DNA of 64,000 nt. It comes from AAA044-D11 sp965268555. Its GTDB lineage: Bacteria; Actinomycetota; Actinomycetes; Nanopelagicales; Nanopelagicaceae. The notes beneath the pieces are model-generated. The model made no database searches and was not told where the DNA came from. It worked only from the letters and a program-made list of their open reading frames with translations. The position numbers and the translations under genes were made by a program. Positions 32,627 through 41,387 of the stretch are shown piece by piece. Where the stretch lies: positions 992,001 through 1,056,000 of the forward strand of contig OZ254174.1 of assembly GCA_965268555.1 (NCBI GenBank). Direction: 5' to 3'. Numbering within the stretch: position 1 is the stretch's first letter; each line of letters opens with the position of its first letter.

Positions 32627-33550
32627 TTGACGGCAATAAGTTTGGGTGCGAAGAAGGTAAAGAATCGCCGCCCAGCAAACTCACTCGTAAGTGCGCTGCC
32701 GTGGATTGGTCCGGCAATACTTTTAATTCTTCTAGTCGTGGTCTGGCCGGCAGTTGAGTTAATTCGAATCTCGCTTACCAAGATAACTTCTGCAGGAGTT
32801 CTAGAAGGATTTAATGGTCTTGGAAACTACAAACTTTTATTTGAAAATCCAGATTTAAGAACGATTGCAATTAGAACTGTCATCTGGGTTCTAAGCGTCG
32901 TTTTCTTAACGGTAATTATTTCACTCCCCCTAGCCCAATTAATTAACCAGAGTTTTCCTGGTCGTAAATTTGTGCGCTGGGCGATGATTGTTCCTTGGGC
33001 TGCATCGGTTGTAATGACTTCAATTATTTGGAAGTGGATGCTTGAACTTACATCTGGGGAATTCAACTTAACCCTTCGCCAACTCGGACTTCAAGATGGC
33101 CAACCAGTCGACTGGCTTCGCGATCCTAGATATTCATTCTTCGTACTTATCTGGGTTGCAGTATTCGTATCGATTCCATTTACTACCTTCGTAATTTTGG
33201 CTGGTCTGCAATCTATTCCGCATGACATCGTCGAAGCTTCGCAGGTTGATGGCGCAAATTCATGGCAGATCTACCGTGGAATTAAGTTTCCACTGCTTCG
33301 TAATTCACTTTTGATTGCCACGATTATTAACTTAATCAACGTCTTTAACTCCTTTCCAATCATCTGGGCACTTACCCGAGGTGGACCGGGATATAACACT
33401 GATACAACAACAACTTTTGCCTACAAGATGGCCTTCGTTGAATACAACATGGGGCCATCAACCGCACTTGGTGTTATCAACTTTGGCTTCATTATGTTGA
33501 TTGTTTTGATCTATCTGCGCGTTACTAAAGCGACTCGAGATCAAGCATGA
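32627..33550 (+). CDS. ABC sugar permease, first of pair
   Basis: 307 residues from a TTG at 32627, which lies eight bases behind AAGGAG; a GTG at 32618 overlaps that site and is unlikely. Six membrane segments, and the cytoplasmic EAA loop EASQVDGANSWQIYRGIKFPLL, which contacts the ATPase. A CUT1-type inner-membrane subunit (MalF/UgpA-like). The stop overlaps the next start by four bases (ATGA). Confidence 0.93.
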   Translation: MTAISLGAKKVKNRRPANSLVSALPWIGPAILLILLVVVWPAVELIRISLTKITSAGVLEGFNGLGNYKLLFENPDLRTIAIRTVIWVLSVVFLTVIISLPLAQLINQSFPGRKFVRWAMIVPWAASVVMTSIIWKWMLELTSGEFNLTLRQLGLQDGQPVDWLRDPRYSFFVLIWVAVFVSIPFTTFVILAGLQSIPHDIVEASQVDGANSWQIYRGIKFPLLRNSLLIATIINLINVFNSFPIIWALTRGGPGYNTDTTTTFAYKMAFVEYNMGPSTALGVINFGFIMLIVLIYLRVTKATRDQA

Positions 33551-34404
33551 GTACCAAAGTGAAAGCGGATAAGGTGAAATTCGTTTGGACGCCGAAGAAG
33601 GCTGCCACCGCAATCAGCGCTTACATGGTTGGGCTCTTCTTTATCTATCCATATATAAATATGTTATTGACCTCGCTAAAACCACATGGCGAGCTCTATG
33701 CAACACCAACAAAGCGCTTGCCACAATCTTGGCAATTCGATAACTACATTGAGGTCTGGTCGAAGGCGCCAATTGGCAACTTCCTCAAAGCAAGTATCGT
33801 GGTTTCAGTTTGTGCCACGCTTTTAGTTTTAATTGTTTCAGTACCTGCTGCTTATTACGTGGCGCGCAATCGCTTCAAGGGGCGCACAGCATTCTTGTTA
33901 TTGGTCCTCGCAACTCAGATGTTCTCCCCTACCGCTTTGATTATCGGAATCTTTCGTGAAGTTAAATTCTTTGGCTTATTAGATACCTGGCTTGCTTTAA
34001 TTATTGTAAATGCTGGTTTCAACCTGGCATTCGCAGTTTGGTTGCTCTCCGGATTCTTCGCCAGCGTTCCAGTTGAAATTGAAGAAGCGGCAATGGTCGA
34101 TGGCTGTACTCGCTTCCAAGCGCTGCGCCGCATAGTTCTACCCGTAACTCTGCCGGGACTTGTGACCGCCGTGATCTTTACCTTTGTTGCGACCTGGAAT
34201 GAATTCACCGTCGCACTTACGGTCGTTAGTTCACCAGCTCGTCAGCCAATCTCAACAGGTATAACAACCTTCGTTGGTCAATATGACGTGGCTTGGGAAT
34301 ATCTCTTCACGACAACGGCAATTGCAATTGTTCCTGTAGTAATTCTCTTCATAAGTATTGAAAAATACTTGGTTGGTGGCTTAACTGCTGGAAGCGTGAA
34401 GTAA
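33547..34404 (+). CDS. ABC sugar permease, second of pair
   Basis: 285 residues, six membrane segments, EAA loop EEAAMVDGCTRFQALRRIVLPV and the terminal GLTAGSVK typical of MalG/UgpE-like subunits. Together with the preceding gene it forms the membrane channel of the first importer. No ATPase gene follows: the next gene is on the other strand, with 6 bases between the stops. Confidence 0.93.
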   Translation: MSTKVKADKVKFVWTPKKAATAISAYMVGLFFIYPYINMLLTSLKPHGELYATPTKRLPQSWQFDNYIEVWSKAPIGNFLKASIVVSVCATLLVLIVSVPAAYYVARNRFKGRTAFLLLVLATQMFSPTALIIGIFREVKFFGLLDTWLALIIVNAGFNLAFAVWLLSGFFASVPVEIEEAAMVDGCTRFQALRRIVLPVTLPGLVTAVIFTFVATWNEFTVALTVVSSPARQPISTGITTFVGQYDVAWEYLFTTTAIAIVPVVILFISIEKYLVGGLTAGSVK

Positions 34405-34410
34405 AAGCTC

Positions 34411-36006
34411 TTAATTTAATCGAACAGCTCGGCCAGGTAATTCACCTGTGCGCTTGCCGCTATTTAAAGTCTTAATTCCGCTAATCCAGACATGTTCAAA
34501 GCCAGCGGCAGGCAATCTTGGTTCTTCATAGGTTGAGCGGTCTTTAACTGTGGCTGCATCAAATAGCGTTAAATCAGCGATGAATCCGGGGCGAATTAAG
34601 CCGCGATCTTTAAGTGACAATCGTTTTGCAGGGCGCCCAGTCATGCGATTTATTGCGCCTTCCATTGTAAGAATTTTCTCTTCGCGCGCATAAACGCCGA
34701 GATATCTGGCGAAGGTTCCGTAGCCACGTGGGTGCGGACGATTTCCAGTAAGAATGCCATCAGTACCGACCATATGTTTTGGATGCTGCATGATTGCGCG
34801 CACATTTGGTTCGTAACCTGAGTGGAGAATGCAGGAAATTTTGAAATCTTCATCGACAATCAAATCAAGATAAAACTCAACTGGCTCTTTGCCTTCGGCC
34901 TTTGCGGCTTCGATTAAATAAACACCGACATATTTTTCGTTATGTTTTTGAGTCACTCCAGCAATTACGATGCAAGACCAATTAACAACGCCACCTTGAT
35001 TTCCATCAGAGCCAGTGACATTTAGGTTGTTGATAATCTTTAAGCGATTCTGGGGATCGACAATACGAGAGCGCATCGCCTCTTTGCCACCTGCCTGACA
35101 CCATGATGGAAGCAGTGCGTGAAGATATGTGGACCCAGCTAGGTATGGATAAGTATCGAGAGTTACATCGATACCATCTAATTCAGCTTTAGCAAGCTTT
35201 TCAAATAGTAATTCGGTCTTGTCATGGAATATCGGCGCACTCATATGGCAGTGCGTCAGGTTAAGTGCGCACTTTGAAGAGCGGCTAATTTCAATACATT
35301 CATCGACAGCGTCAAGAAAATTTGCGCCATAGTTTCGGTGGTGCGGTGAATAGAAACCGCCATATTTTGCGACTACCGCCGCAAGTTTAGAGATCTCTTC
35401 GTTGCTGGCATACATCGCAGGAACATAGGTAAGGCCGCCAGACATTCCGACTGCGCCTTGTTTCATACCCTCTTCGACAAGTGCGAGTTGGTGTTTGAGT
35501 TGTTCTGGTGAGGCGTCACCAGGTTCATTGCCGCAAGCCAACATCCGCACATTGCCATGTGGAATTAGGTAGGCAACATTTACTGCGGCACCTCGATCGA
35601 CAATACTTAAATAATCTTTAACAGATCTAAACTTCCAATCTATGCCAGCTGGATCAGCGTTCCAACCAAATAATTGATCGCGCAATACCGCAAGAGTTGT
35701 GTCATCAGATGGCACATAACTCAGGCCATCTTGACCGACAACTTCTAGAGTTACTCCTTGAGTTACCTTCGATAGATGTTCGTGATCTGAAATAACGGCA
35801 AGGTCTGAGTGGGCATGCATATCGATAAAGCCTGGGCTAAGAGTTAAGTCAGAGGCATCGACAATCTTGCCGCGTTCATTGCCCTTAATTACTTTGCCAA
35901 CTTCAGCAATCTTGCCATCAACAACTACAACATCGTTCTTAACACCAACAGAACCAGAGCCATCAATTACTGTGGCCCCGCGAACTGTGAAGGTGTTATC
36001 GGACAT
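34411..36006 (-). CDS. N-acyl-D-amino-acid deacylase (D-aminoacylase family)
   Basis: 531 residues of the amidohydrolase superfamily. Metal motif GFIDMHAHSD (about 58-67), TQGVT and VGQDG, THCHMS, and GTDG in the C-terminal part are the family hallmarks. It removes the acyl group from N-acyl-D-amino acids (or N-acyl-D-glutamate). The gene is last in a minus-strand set with an SDR, RidA and a PLP enzyme of alanine-racemase fold, a combination that fits D-amino acids from peptidoglycan. Substrate not determined. Confidence 0.9.
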   Translation of the reverse strand: MSDNTFTVRGATVIDGSGSVGVKNDVVVVDGKIAEVGKVIKGNERGKIVDASDLTLSPGFIDMHAHSDLAVISDHEHLSKVTQGVTLEVVGQDGLSYVPSDDTTLAVLRDQLFGWNADPAGIDWKFRSVKDYLSIVDRGAAVNVAYLIPHGNVRMLACGNEPGDASPEQLKHQLALVEEGMKQGAVGMSGGLTYVPAMYASNEEISKLAAVVAKYGGFYSPHHRNYGANFLDAVDECIEISRSSKCALNLTHCHMSAPIFHDKTELLFEKLAKAELDGIDVTLDTYPYLAGSTYLHALLPSWCQAGGKEAMRSRIVDPQNRLKIINNLNVTGSDGNQGGVVNWSCIVIAGVTQKHNEKYVGVYLIEAAKAEGKEPVEFYLDLIVDEDFKISCILHSGYEPNVRAIMQHPKHMVGTDGILTGNRPHPRGYGTFARYLGVYAREEKILTMEGAINRMTGRPAKRLSLKDRGLIRPGFIADLTLFDAATVKDRSTYEEPRLPAAGFEHVWISGIKTLNSGKRTGELPGRAVRLN

Positions 36007-36008
36007 TC

Positions 36009-36812
36009 TTAATCAGAACCTTCGACAACTGGATACATCGGCGCAAAGCCAGCGAGTAATCCACCATCAACAAGAAATTCGGTTCCGGTCATCCATGGAG
36101 CTTGATCAGAGGCCAGGTATAGAACTGCGGCGGTGATATCTGATGGTTTTCCAACTCGACCAAGTGGATACCAAGATTTCAACTGTTCAAAGACTGCAGG
36201 ATTTCTATCAATGCGCTCTTGCCAAACTTCGGTCGCAATTGTTCCGGGAACAATGGTGTTGCAACGAATGTTGTGCTTGCCATATCTAACTGCAACTGTG
36301 CGAGTGAGTGCGTGCAGCGCCGCCTTTGATGCAGTGTATGAATCGCTTCCGATCATCATCTTTGAGTTAACGGTGCCGATATTAATAATCGAACCACTCT
36401 TTCGGGCAATCATGCCTGGAAGTACTGCTCGGATACATAAAAATGGTGCAGCTGTGTTTATAGCAAAGGTCTTATTCCACATTTCAAGAGAGGAGTCTAG
36501 AAGTTCTGCACTGTCATGAAAGGCAGCGTTATTTACTAAAACTTCAATCTTTCCGAAATCTTTCTCAATCTTGGCAAACGCATCGATTATCTGAGATTCA
36601 ACTTGGAGATCAACCACATAACCAGTTACATCGCCGCCTTGCTGCTTAAGCTCGGCTACGGTCTTATCTAAATTCTCTTTATTAACTTCCAGAATCGCAA
36701 CCTTCATCTTTGCAGCAGTAGCCGCAGTCGCCATCTCGCGACCAATACTGCGTCCACCGCCAGTTATGACGATGGTACGCCCGGCAAGCTCTGCCGCAAA
36801 TTGATAGGTCAT
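36009..36812 (-). CDS. Short-chain dehydrogenase/reductase
   Basis: 267 residues. Cofactor motif TGGGRSIG (17-24), NNAA at 94-97, and Tyr159/Lys163 (YTASK). A classical NAD(P)-dependent SDR. It lies 1 base after the RidA gene and 2 bases before the deacylase gene, so it belongs to the D-amino-acid/amino-sugar operon; the substrate might be a hydroxy acid or keto acid arising there. Confidence 0.9.
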   Translation of the reverse strand: MTYQFAAELAGRTIVITGGGRSIGREMATAATAAKMKVAILEVNKENLDKTVAELKQQGGDVTGYVVDLQVESQIIDAFAKIEKDFGKIEVLVNNAAFHDSAELLDSSLEMWNKTFAINTAAPFLCIRAVLPGMIARKSGSIINIGTVNSKMMIGSDSYTASKAALHALTRTVAVRYGKHNIRCNTIVPGTIATEVWQERIDRNPAVFEQLKSWYPLGRVGKPSDITAAVLYLASDQAPWMTGTEFLVDGGLLAGFAPMYPVVEGSD

Positions 36813-37199
36813 TTACAGTGCAACCACGAAATCAATTTCAACCAAGATGTTGATTAAATCTGAACCTACAGTTGTACGAACTGGGAATGGCGCAGATAGA
36901 AATTCGCGGTAAACCTTGTCGTATTCTGCAAAGTCAGCAACGCAGTTTTGTAGGTGCGCTGTTGTCTTAACTACTTGGCTAAAGTCTGCGCCGACTTCAT
37001 CAAGGATTGCCTTTAGATTAATAAGTGTTTGGCGAGTTTGTGGACCGACTCCGCCTTCTACAATCTTTCCGGTTGCTGGATCAACTGGACCCATTCCGCA
37101 GGTGTAGAGAAAACCATTAGCAATTACGCCATGTGAATATGAACCACCTGGAGCAGGTGCGCCTTTTGCAGTTACATGCTTGATTGTTGAGTTAGACAT
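36813..37199 (-). CDS. RidA family enamine/imine deaminase
   Basis: 128 residues. The RidA motifs are present: GAPAPGGSYSHG near the start, CGMGPVDPATGKI, QTRQTLINLKAIL, and PVRTTV with the conserved Arg near the end. RidA proteins clear reactive 2-aminoacrylate-type intermediates made by PLP-dependent dehydratases. That fits the PLP enzyme encoded just upstream. Confidence 0.92.
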   Translation of the reverse strand: MSNSTIKHVTAKGAPAPGGSYSHGVIANGFLYTCGMGPVDPATGKIVEGGVGPQTRQTLINLKAILDEVGADFSQVVKTTAHLQNCVADFAEYDKVYREFLSAPFPVRTTVGSDLINILVEIDFVVAL

Positions 37200-37227
37200 T
37201 GTGACCTTTCATTGATTGTTTAGATTT

Positions 37228-38457
37228 CTAGAAATGGGTATGAACTAAATCTATTACATCGTAATTGTCATTGACCAATGGCAGTAACTGCCATTTGTCG
37301 AAGTTCGTGCATGGGTGAGAAATGCCACAGCCGATAATGTCACCGACTACTGCCGATCCTGGAGTAATTTTCATAAAGGCATGTTGATCATTTAATTTCT
37401 CAATCTTGCCTACGAAAGCTTCGGGCTTTGTGGTGAATTTTAAAATTGGCAGTGGTTCATCTAAATCATTTCCCGCATCTCGCTTGCCGTAGTTAAGGAT
37501 GGCTAGGTCGGGCTCGGGAACACTTAGAACTCGGGCCCAGAGTTCTAGGGCTGGATAAAAGCGTTCGGCATCTGGCGCACCCATAAATGGATAGAGGTCT
37601 TCGTAGTGAATGTGGTCGTGGCTTACATATCCGCCGCTGCGCAAAATGCGGTGGGCATCGCCTTCATATTTTGCAAACTCTTCGGCAACATAATCAAAGA
37701 ATGAACTGCCACCGGCAGAGATAATGATTTTATCTTCGCGAATAAATGGCGCAGTGATTCGTGCTGCAGCAACGATATGTCGTAAGAAAATTCTTAGCTT
37801 TTCGATACCTTCGCCAACGCGATCGCCACCAGGGACCGCGCCTTCAAAACCAGAGACGCCGCGAACATAAATCCGATCATCCTTGGCAATCTCAGTAAGA
37901 ATTGTTTTAAGTAACTCAAGGTCGCGAATTCCAGCTCGACCACCGACTGCGCCAATCTCCAAAAACACATTTAGCTTTGCATTTGCCACATTTGCGATTG
38001 AATCTTGAGCAATCTTTAAGCCGGCAAGAGAATCAATGTAGAAAATAATATGCCCCGCGCCACTGCCATTTATCTTTGCAATCTCGGCAATTGAAGTTGG
38101 TTCCATAACTTCGTTTCCAATAATTAACTTTTTAAAGCCATACTCAAACATGATTCGTGCTTGATTAAAGTTGGCAATTGTTAAGCCCCAGGCGCCCGCA
38201 GCTATTTGACGCTTTGCAATCTGTGGTGACATCGGAGTTTTAACGTGCGGTGCTAATTCAAAGCCCAGTGATTTGCAATATGAAGCCATCCGCAAGATGT
38301 TATGTTCCAGGGCGCTATCGCGAAGAATCATGATTGGAAATTGAAATCCTGAAGAGAAAAGATTCGGTTTTGTAGATAGAAAATCTGCGATGCTCGAGCC
38401 TTGGGCTGCGATTGGCATTCCCTTATGGAATATTGATATTGAATCCTCGTGAGCCAC
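37228..38457 (-). CDS. PLP-dependent D-amino-acid enzyme (D-threonine aldolase / D-serine dehydratase-like)
   Basis: 409 residues with an alanine-racemase N-terminal fold: the pyridoxal lysine is in PHVKTPM (near residue 71), and the C-terminal domain has a DHIHYEDL motif like the metal site of D-serine dehydratase and D-threonine aldolase. Either activity would break a D-hydroxy amino acid and yield an enamine or glycine, and the neighbouring RidA supports a dehydratase or deaminase. The GTG start lies inside a 19-base palindrome (38448-38466). First gene of the operon, divergent from the SIS gene. Confidence 0.85.
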   Translation of the reverse strand: MAHEDSISIFHKGMPIAAQGSSIADFLSTKPNLFSSGFQFPIMILRDSALEHNILRMASYCKSLGFELAPHVKTPMSPQIAKRQIAAGAWGLTIANFNQARIMFEYGFKKLIIGNEVMEPTSIAEIAKINGSGAGHIIFYIDSLAGLKIAQDSIANVANAKLNVFLEIGAVGGRAGIRDLELLKTILTEIAKDDRIYVRGVSGFEGAVPGGDRVGEGIEKLRIFLRHIVAAARITAPFIREDKIIISAGGSSFFDYVAEEFAKYEGDAHRILRSGGYVSHDHIHYEDLYPFMGAPDAERFYPALELWARVLSVPEPDLAILNYGKRDAGNDLDEPLPILKFTTKPEAFVGKIEKLNDQHAFMKITPGSAVVGDIIGCGISHPCTNFDKWQLLPLVNDNYDVIDLVHTHF

Positions 38458-38466
38458 ATGCTCACG
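38448..38466. promoter_or_regulatory. Palindrome at the divergent start region
   Basis: CGTGAGC and GCTCACG arms around a 5-base centre. It covers the GTG start of the minus-strand gene and begins the 52-base space to the plus-strand operon. It may be an operator for both operons or an RNA hairpin at the start codon. Confidence 0.35.
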
Positions 38467-38509
38467 CTACCAAGTACCGAGGCTGTGCGCTAGGAAAGTT
38501 CCAGCTTTC

Positions 38510-39559
38510 ATGCGAAAATATGACGTGAATCAAATCGGGAAGATAATGCGGTCAGAGATTGCCGAGATCCCTGCAGTATTTACTAAATTAATCGGTGCCG
38601 AAAGCCAATTTAGCGCGCTAGCAAATCTTCTCAAAAGCAATGAGATTCAATCGGTTCTAGTCCTCGCCCGCGGCACTTCAGATAATGCCGCTCATTTTTT
38701 AAAGTATTTGATTGAGACCCAACTCGGTTTGCCAGTAGGACTTACATCACCTTCATCTGTCACGATTTACGATGCAAAACTGAATTTCAAAAATACTCTA
38801 GTTGTTGCGATAAGCCAGAGTGGACAATCAACTGATCTCGTTGAATATGCAACTGCTGCTAAATCCGCTGGTGCCACATTGATTTCAATGACTAATGACG
38901 CGGCATCTCCCCTTGCAAAACTTGCAGACCACCACTTGGCCCTAATGGCTGGCGCTGAATTAGCTGTCGCAGCAACTAAGTCTTATGCCGCGCAATTGCT
39001 TGCATCCCTGATGTTGGTAAGCGCCTGGAGCTCGAAACTCTCTAACTATAAAGCTGTAGTGGCTGCCGCTACCGAGCTACTAGCGAATAGCACTGCGCTC
39101 AATAACGCAGTTGCTAAGTGCAATCGTTCAAATGAAATTGTGGTTCTTGGACGAGGGTTCTCTTATCCAAATGCCCGAGAAGCTGCACTTAAAATTCAAG
39201 AGACCAGCAAGATTTCAGTTCAAGGATTATCAATTGCTGATTACATGCATGGTCCAATTTCCGCACTTACAACTAAAACTCAAGTATTTATCATGGCGCC
39301 AAATGGCATGCCGTTGAATTCCCTAAAGAGTGACCTCGAAAAAATCAGAGCCCAGTCACCAAGTATCTTCTGGTTTGGAACGGGCGAGCTTGCACTGCCA
39401 AATGAAACGGTAATTCCTGGTGCAAAATGTGAGAATGAAATTTATGCCAGCGTTGTTGATTCCATAATCTTGCAGGCATTTTCGCTGGAGTTTGCCCGAA
39501 AGAATGGTTTAGATCCTGATAGTCCGCAGGGGCTAAGTAAGGTTACATTTACTCGCTAA
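38510..39559 (+). CDS. Double-SIS sugar isomerase/deaminase (GlmS-C/AgaS-like)
   Basis: 349 residues with two SIS domains: ARGTSDNAA and AISQSGQSTD in the first, LGRGFSYPNAREAALKIQE in the second, and DPDSPQGLSKVT at the end. There is no glutaminase domain, so it is not a full GlmS. Such proteins act as glucosamine-6-phosphate deaminase/isomerase (NagB-II) or on related amino sugars. With the kinase and deacetylase that follow in one operon it would complete the path GlcNAc to fructose 6-phosphate. Confidence 0.88.
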   Translation: MRKYDVNQIGKIMRSEIAEIPAVFTKLIGAESQFSALANLLKSNEIQSVLVLARGTSDNAAHFLKYLIETQLGLPVGLTSPSSVTIYDAKLNFKNTLVVAISQSGQSTDLVEYATAAKSAGATLISMTNDAASPLAKLADHHLALMAGAELAVAATKSYAAQLLASLMLVSAWSSKLSNYKAVVAAATELLANSTALNNAVAKCNRSNEIVVLGRGFSYPNAREAALKIQETSKISVQGLSIADYMHGPISALTTKTQVFIMAPNGMPLNSLKSDLEKIRAQSPSIFWFGTGELALPNETVIPGAKCENEIYASVVDSIILQAFSLEFARKNGLDPDSPQGLSKVTFTR

Positions 39560-40488
39560 TGTTAAAGAACGTTATATTTTTCGATGGCGGTGGCTCTGGA
39601 ATCCGTGCCAAATCCCAAAGCGCTGATGGCAAATCAATTACTAAGAATTTCCCGGGCTTCTCTCCTGGCGAGCTGCCACTAGTTGATTACTTAGCCAATT
39701 TAATTATCGAATTTGCTGGCGAAGTCGGCGGCGCAATTGATCGAGCAGTATTGGCTGTTGCCACTCTGCCGGCAGATGATAAACAGTATGGTGATATCGC
39801 AGATCTAGTCCTTGCTAAATCACAGGTCAAAGAGATTTGGATTTGCAGTGATTCGGTAAGTGCTTGCGCAGCTGCTGTTGAAAAAGATGGCGTTGTTATT
39901 GCTGCAGGTACCGGGATAACCGCTCTTGCCGTTGGTAAGAACCGATCCATGGTTCATTCACTTGCCGGTGATGGCTTTCTTGTAGGCGATGAAGCAAGTG
40001 CATATTGGATTGGAAAGATGGCGCTTAATTCTGCGCTGCGTGCCCGAGATGGTCGCGGTGGCAATCAAGAGTTGCTAGATGTCGCATGCAAACACTTTGG
40101 CGCCGAGCCCTACCAACTCACCCACACAGTTCATCAATTGGATCGACCGGTTAATGCGATTGCCGAATTTGCAAAGGTGGTTAATGACCTAGCAGTTTCT
40201 GGAAATAGCGCAGCATCTGAAATCCTAAATTCTGCAGCTGATGAAATAGTTCTGATCGCAACAACTGCTAAGCGCGAATGTGGCGGCGGTCCAGATTTCC
40301 AGGTTGCACTAATAGGTGGCGTCTTGGCTCCGGAAAATCTAGTAACTAAATTGGTTGGCGAGAAACTCAAAGCAAATGGCTTGCGCGTTCATACATCTGG
40401 CAAGAGCTCACTCGATGGAGCTGGCGCCCTTGCAAACTTGGATGAGCCAGGAATCTTTAAGCCCCTAATTAGGACGTTTGCTAAGTAA
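39559..40488 (+). CDS. BadF/BadG-type sugar kinase, probably N-acetylglucosamine kinase
   Basis: 309 residues of the actin-like ATPase superfamily. FFDGGGSGIRA near the start is the phosphate-1 motif, CSDSVSAC the connect region, and AAGTGITALAV the phosphate-2 motif. This family includes eukaryotic and bacterial N-acetylglucosamine kinases. First base shared with the SIS stop, last base with the NagA start, so three genes are coupled. Confidence 0.87.
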   Translation: MLKNVIFFDGGGSGIRAKSQSADGKSITKNFPGFSPGELPLVDYLANLIIEFAGEVGGAIDRAVLAVATLPADDKQYGDIADLVLAKSQVKEIWICSDSVSACAAAVEKDGVVIAAGTGITALAVGKNRSMVHSLAGDGFLVGDEASAYWIGKMALNSALRARDGRGGNQELLDVACKHFGAEPYQLTHTVHQLDRPVNAIAEFAKVVNDLAVSGNSAASEILNSAADEIVLIATTAKRECGGGPDFQVALIGGVLAPENLVTKLVGEKLKANGLRVHTSGKSSLDGAGALANLDEPGIFKPLIRTFAK

Positions 40489-41387
40489 TGCCAGCGAAAT
40501 ATATTGATCTTCAAGTAAATGGTCATGGTGGCATAGATCTTTTAACGGCAAAAGGCGCTGATGATGTTCGCAAAGTTTCTAGATCGCTTTATGCCAATGG
40601 CGTAATTGGCTATCTACCAACAATTATTACCTCAGCTCTTGGCGAGGCGGTGCGCGCAATTAAATTGATTGAGGAAGTTCGCAAAAATCCCCTGCCAGGT
40701 GAGGCAAGAATTTTAGGTACCCACCTTGAAGGTCCCTTTATCTCGATTGAAAAACGGGGCGTGCATCCGCTAGAACATATTGCCAAGCCCGATCTAAATC
40801 ATCTAAAAGCCCTATTGAACGCTGGTTTAATCAAGATTGTCACCATCGCGCCAGAACTGCCAGGGGCGATCGAATTAATTCAATATTTAGTTGCCAATAA
40901 CATCGTGGTCTCACTTGGTCATACAAATGCAAGTCGCGAAGAGGCAATCGCAGGTTTTAACGCCGGTGCTAAAACCGTGACTCACCTTTTCAATGCAATG
41001 CCTAAACCACCATTAGATGGCGCTGCTCAAGTCGCAATTGAACGAAGTGATATCACAATTCAAATAATTATTGATGAAGTACATGTGCCAAACGAATTGG
41101 TAAAGACCACACTGGAAAAAGTTTCAGATAGATTCATTGTGACAAATGATCCAATCGCAGCTGCTGGCTTAGGTTCTGGAACCTATCCATTTGGTGGGGC
41201 CGAGATAACTGTTAAAGATGGTCAAGCTCGGCGAAGTGATGGGACGCTGGCTGGTGGAATTGGCACGTTAGCGCGCGCACTAGAGATTATGGATTTGATA
41301 GGGATTGCTAAGAGTGATGCACTAGCAAGTGTCACAACTAGACCCTGCGAATTAATCGGCGTGGATTACCAGAGCCTCTTAAATTAA
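40488..41387 (+). CDS. nagA: N-acetylglucosamine-6-phosphate deacetylase, short form
   Basis: 299 residues, about 80 fewer than usual. The start is firm because the ATG overlaps the stop of the kinase (TAATG). It begins directly at the DLQVNGHGGIDL strand, so the N-terminal beta-sandwich of the amidohydrolase is missing. The barrel is intact: HLEGPFIS, SLGHTNAS and THLFNAMPKP metal motifs, and TNDPIAAAGL in the catalytic-Asp region. It removes acetyl from GlcNAc 6-phosphate. Its stop overlaps that of a dehydrogenase gene on the other strand. Confidence 0.9.
   Translation: MPAKYIDLQVNGHGGIDLLTAKGADDVRKVSRSLYANGVIGYLPTIITSALGEAVRAIKLIEEVRKNPLPGEARILGTHLEGPFISIEKRGVHPLEHIAKPDLNHLKALLNAGLIKIVTIAPELPGAIELIQYLVANNIVVSLGHTNASREEAIAGFNAGAKTVTHLFNAMPKPPLDGAAQVAIERSDITIQIIIDEVHVPNELVKTTLEKVSDRFIVTNDPIAAAGLGSGTYPFGGAEITVKDGQARRSDGTLAGGIGTLARALEIMDLIGIAKSDALASVTTRPCELIGVDYQSLLN

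Noticed and set aside
38510..39559. MurNAc-6-phosphate etherase (MurQ)
   Set aside because: It has two SIS domains and the GlmS/AgaS-like C-terminus; MurQ has a single SIS domain with other motifs.
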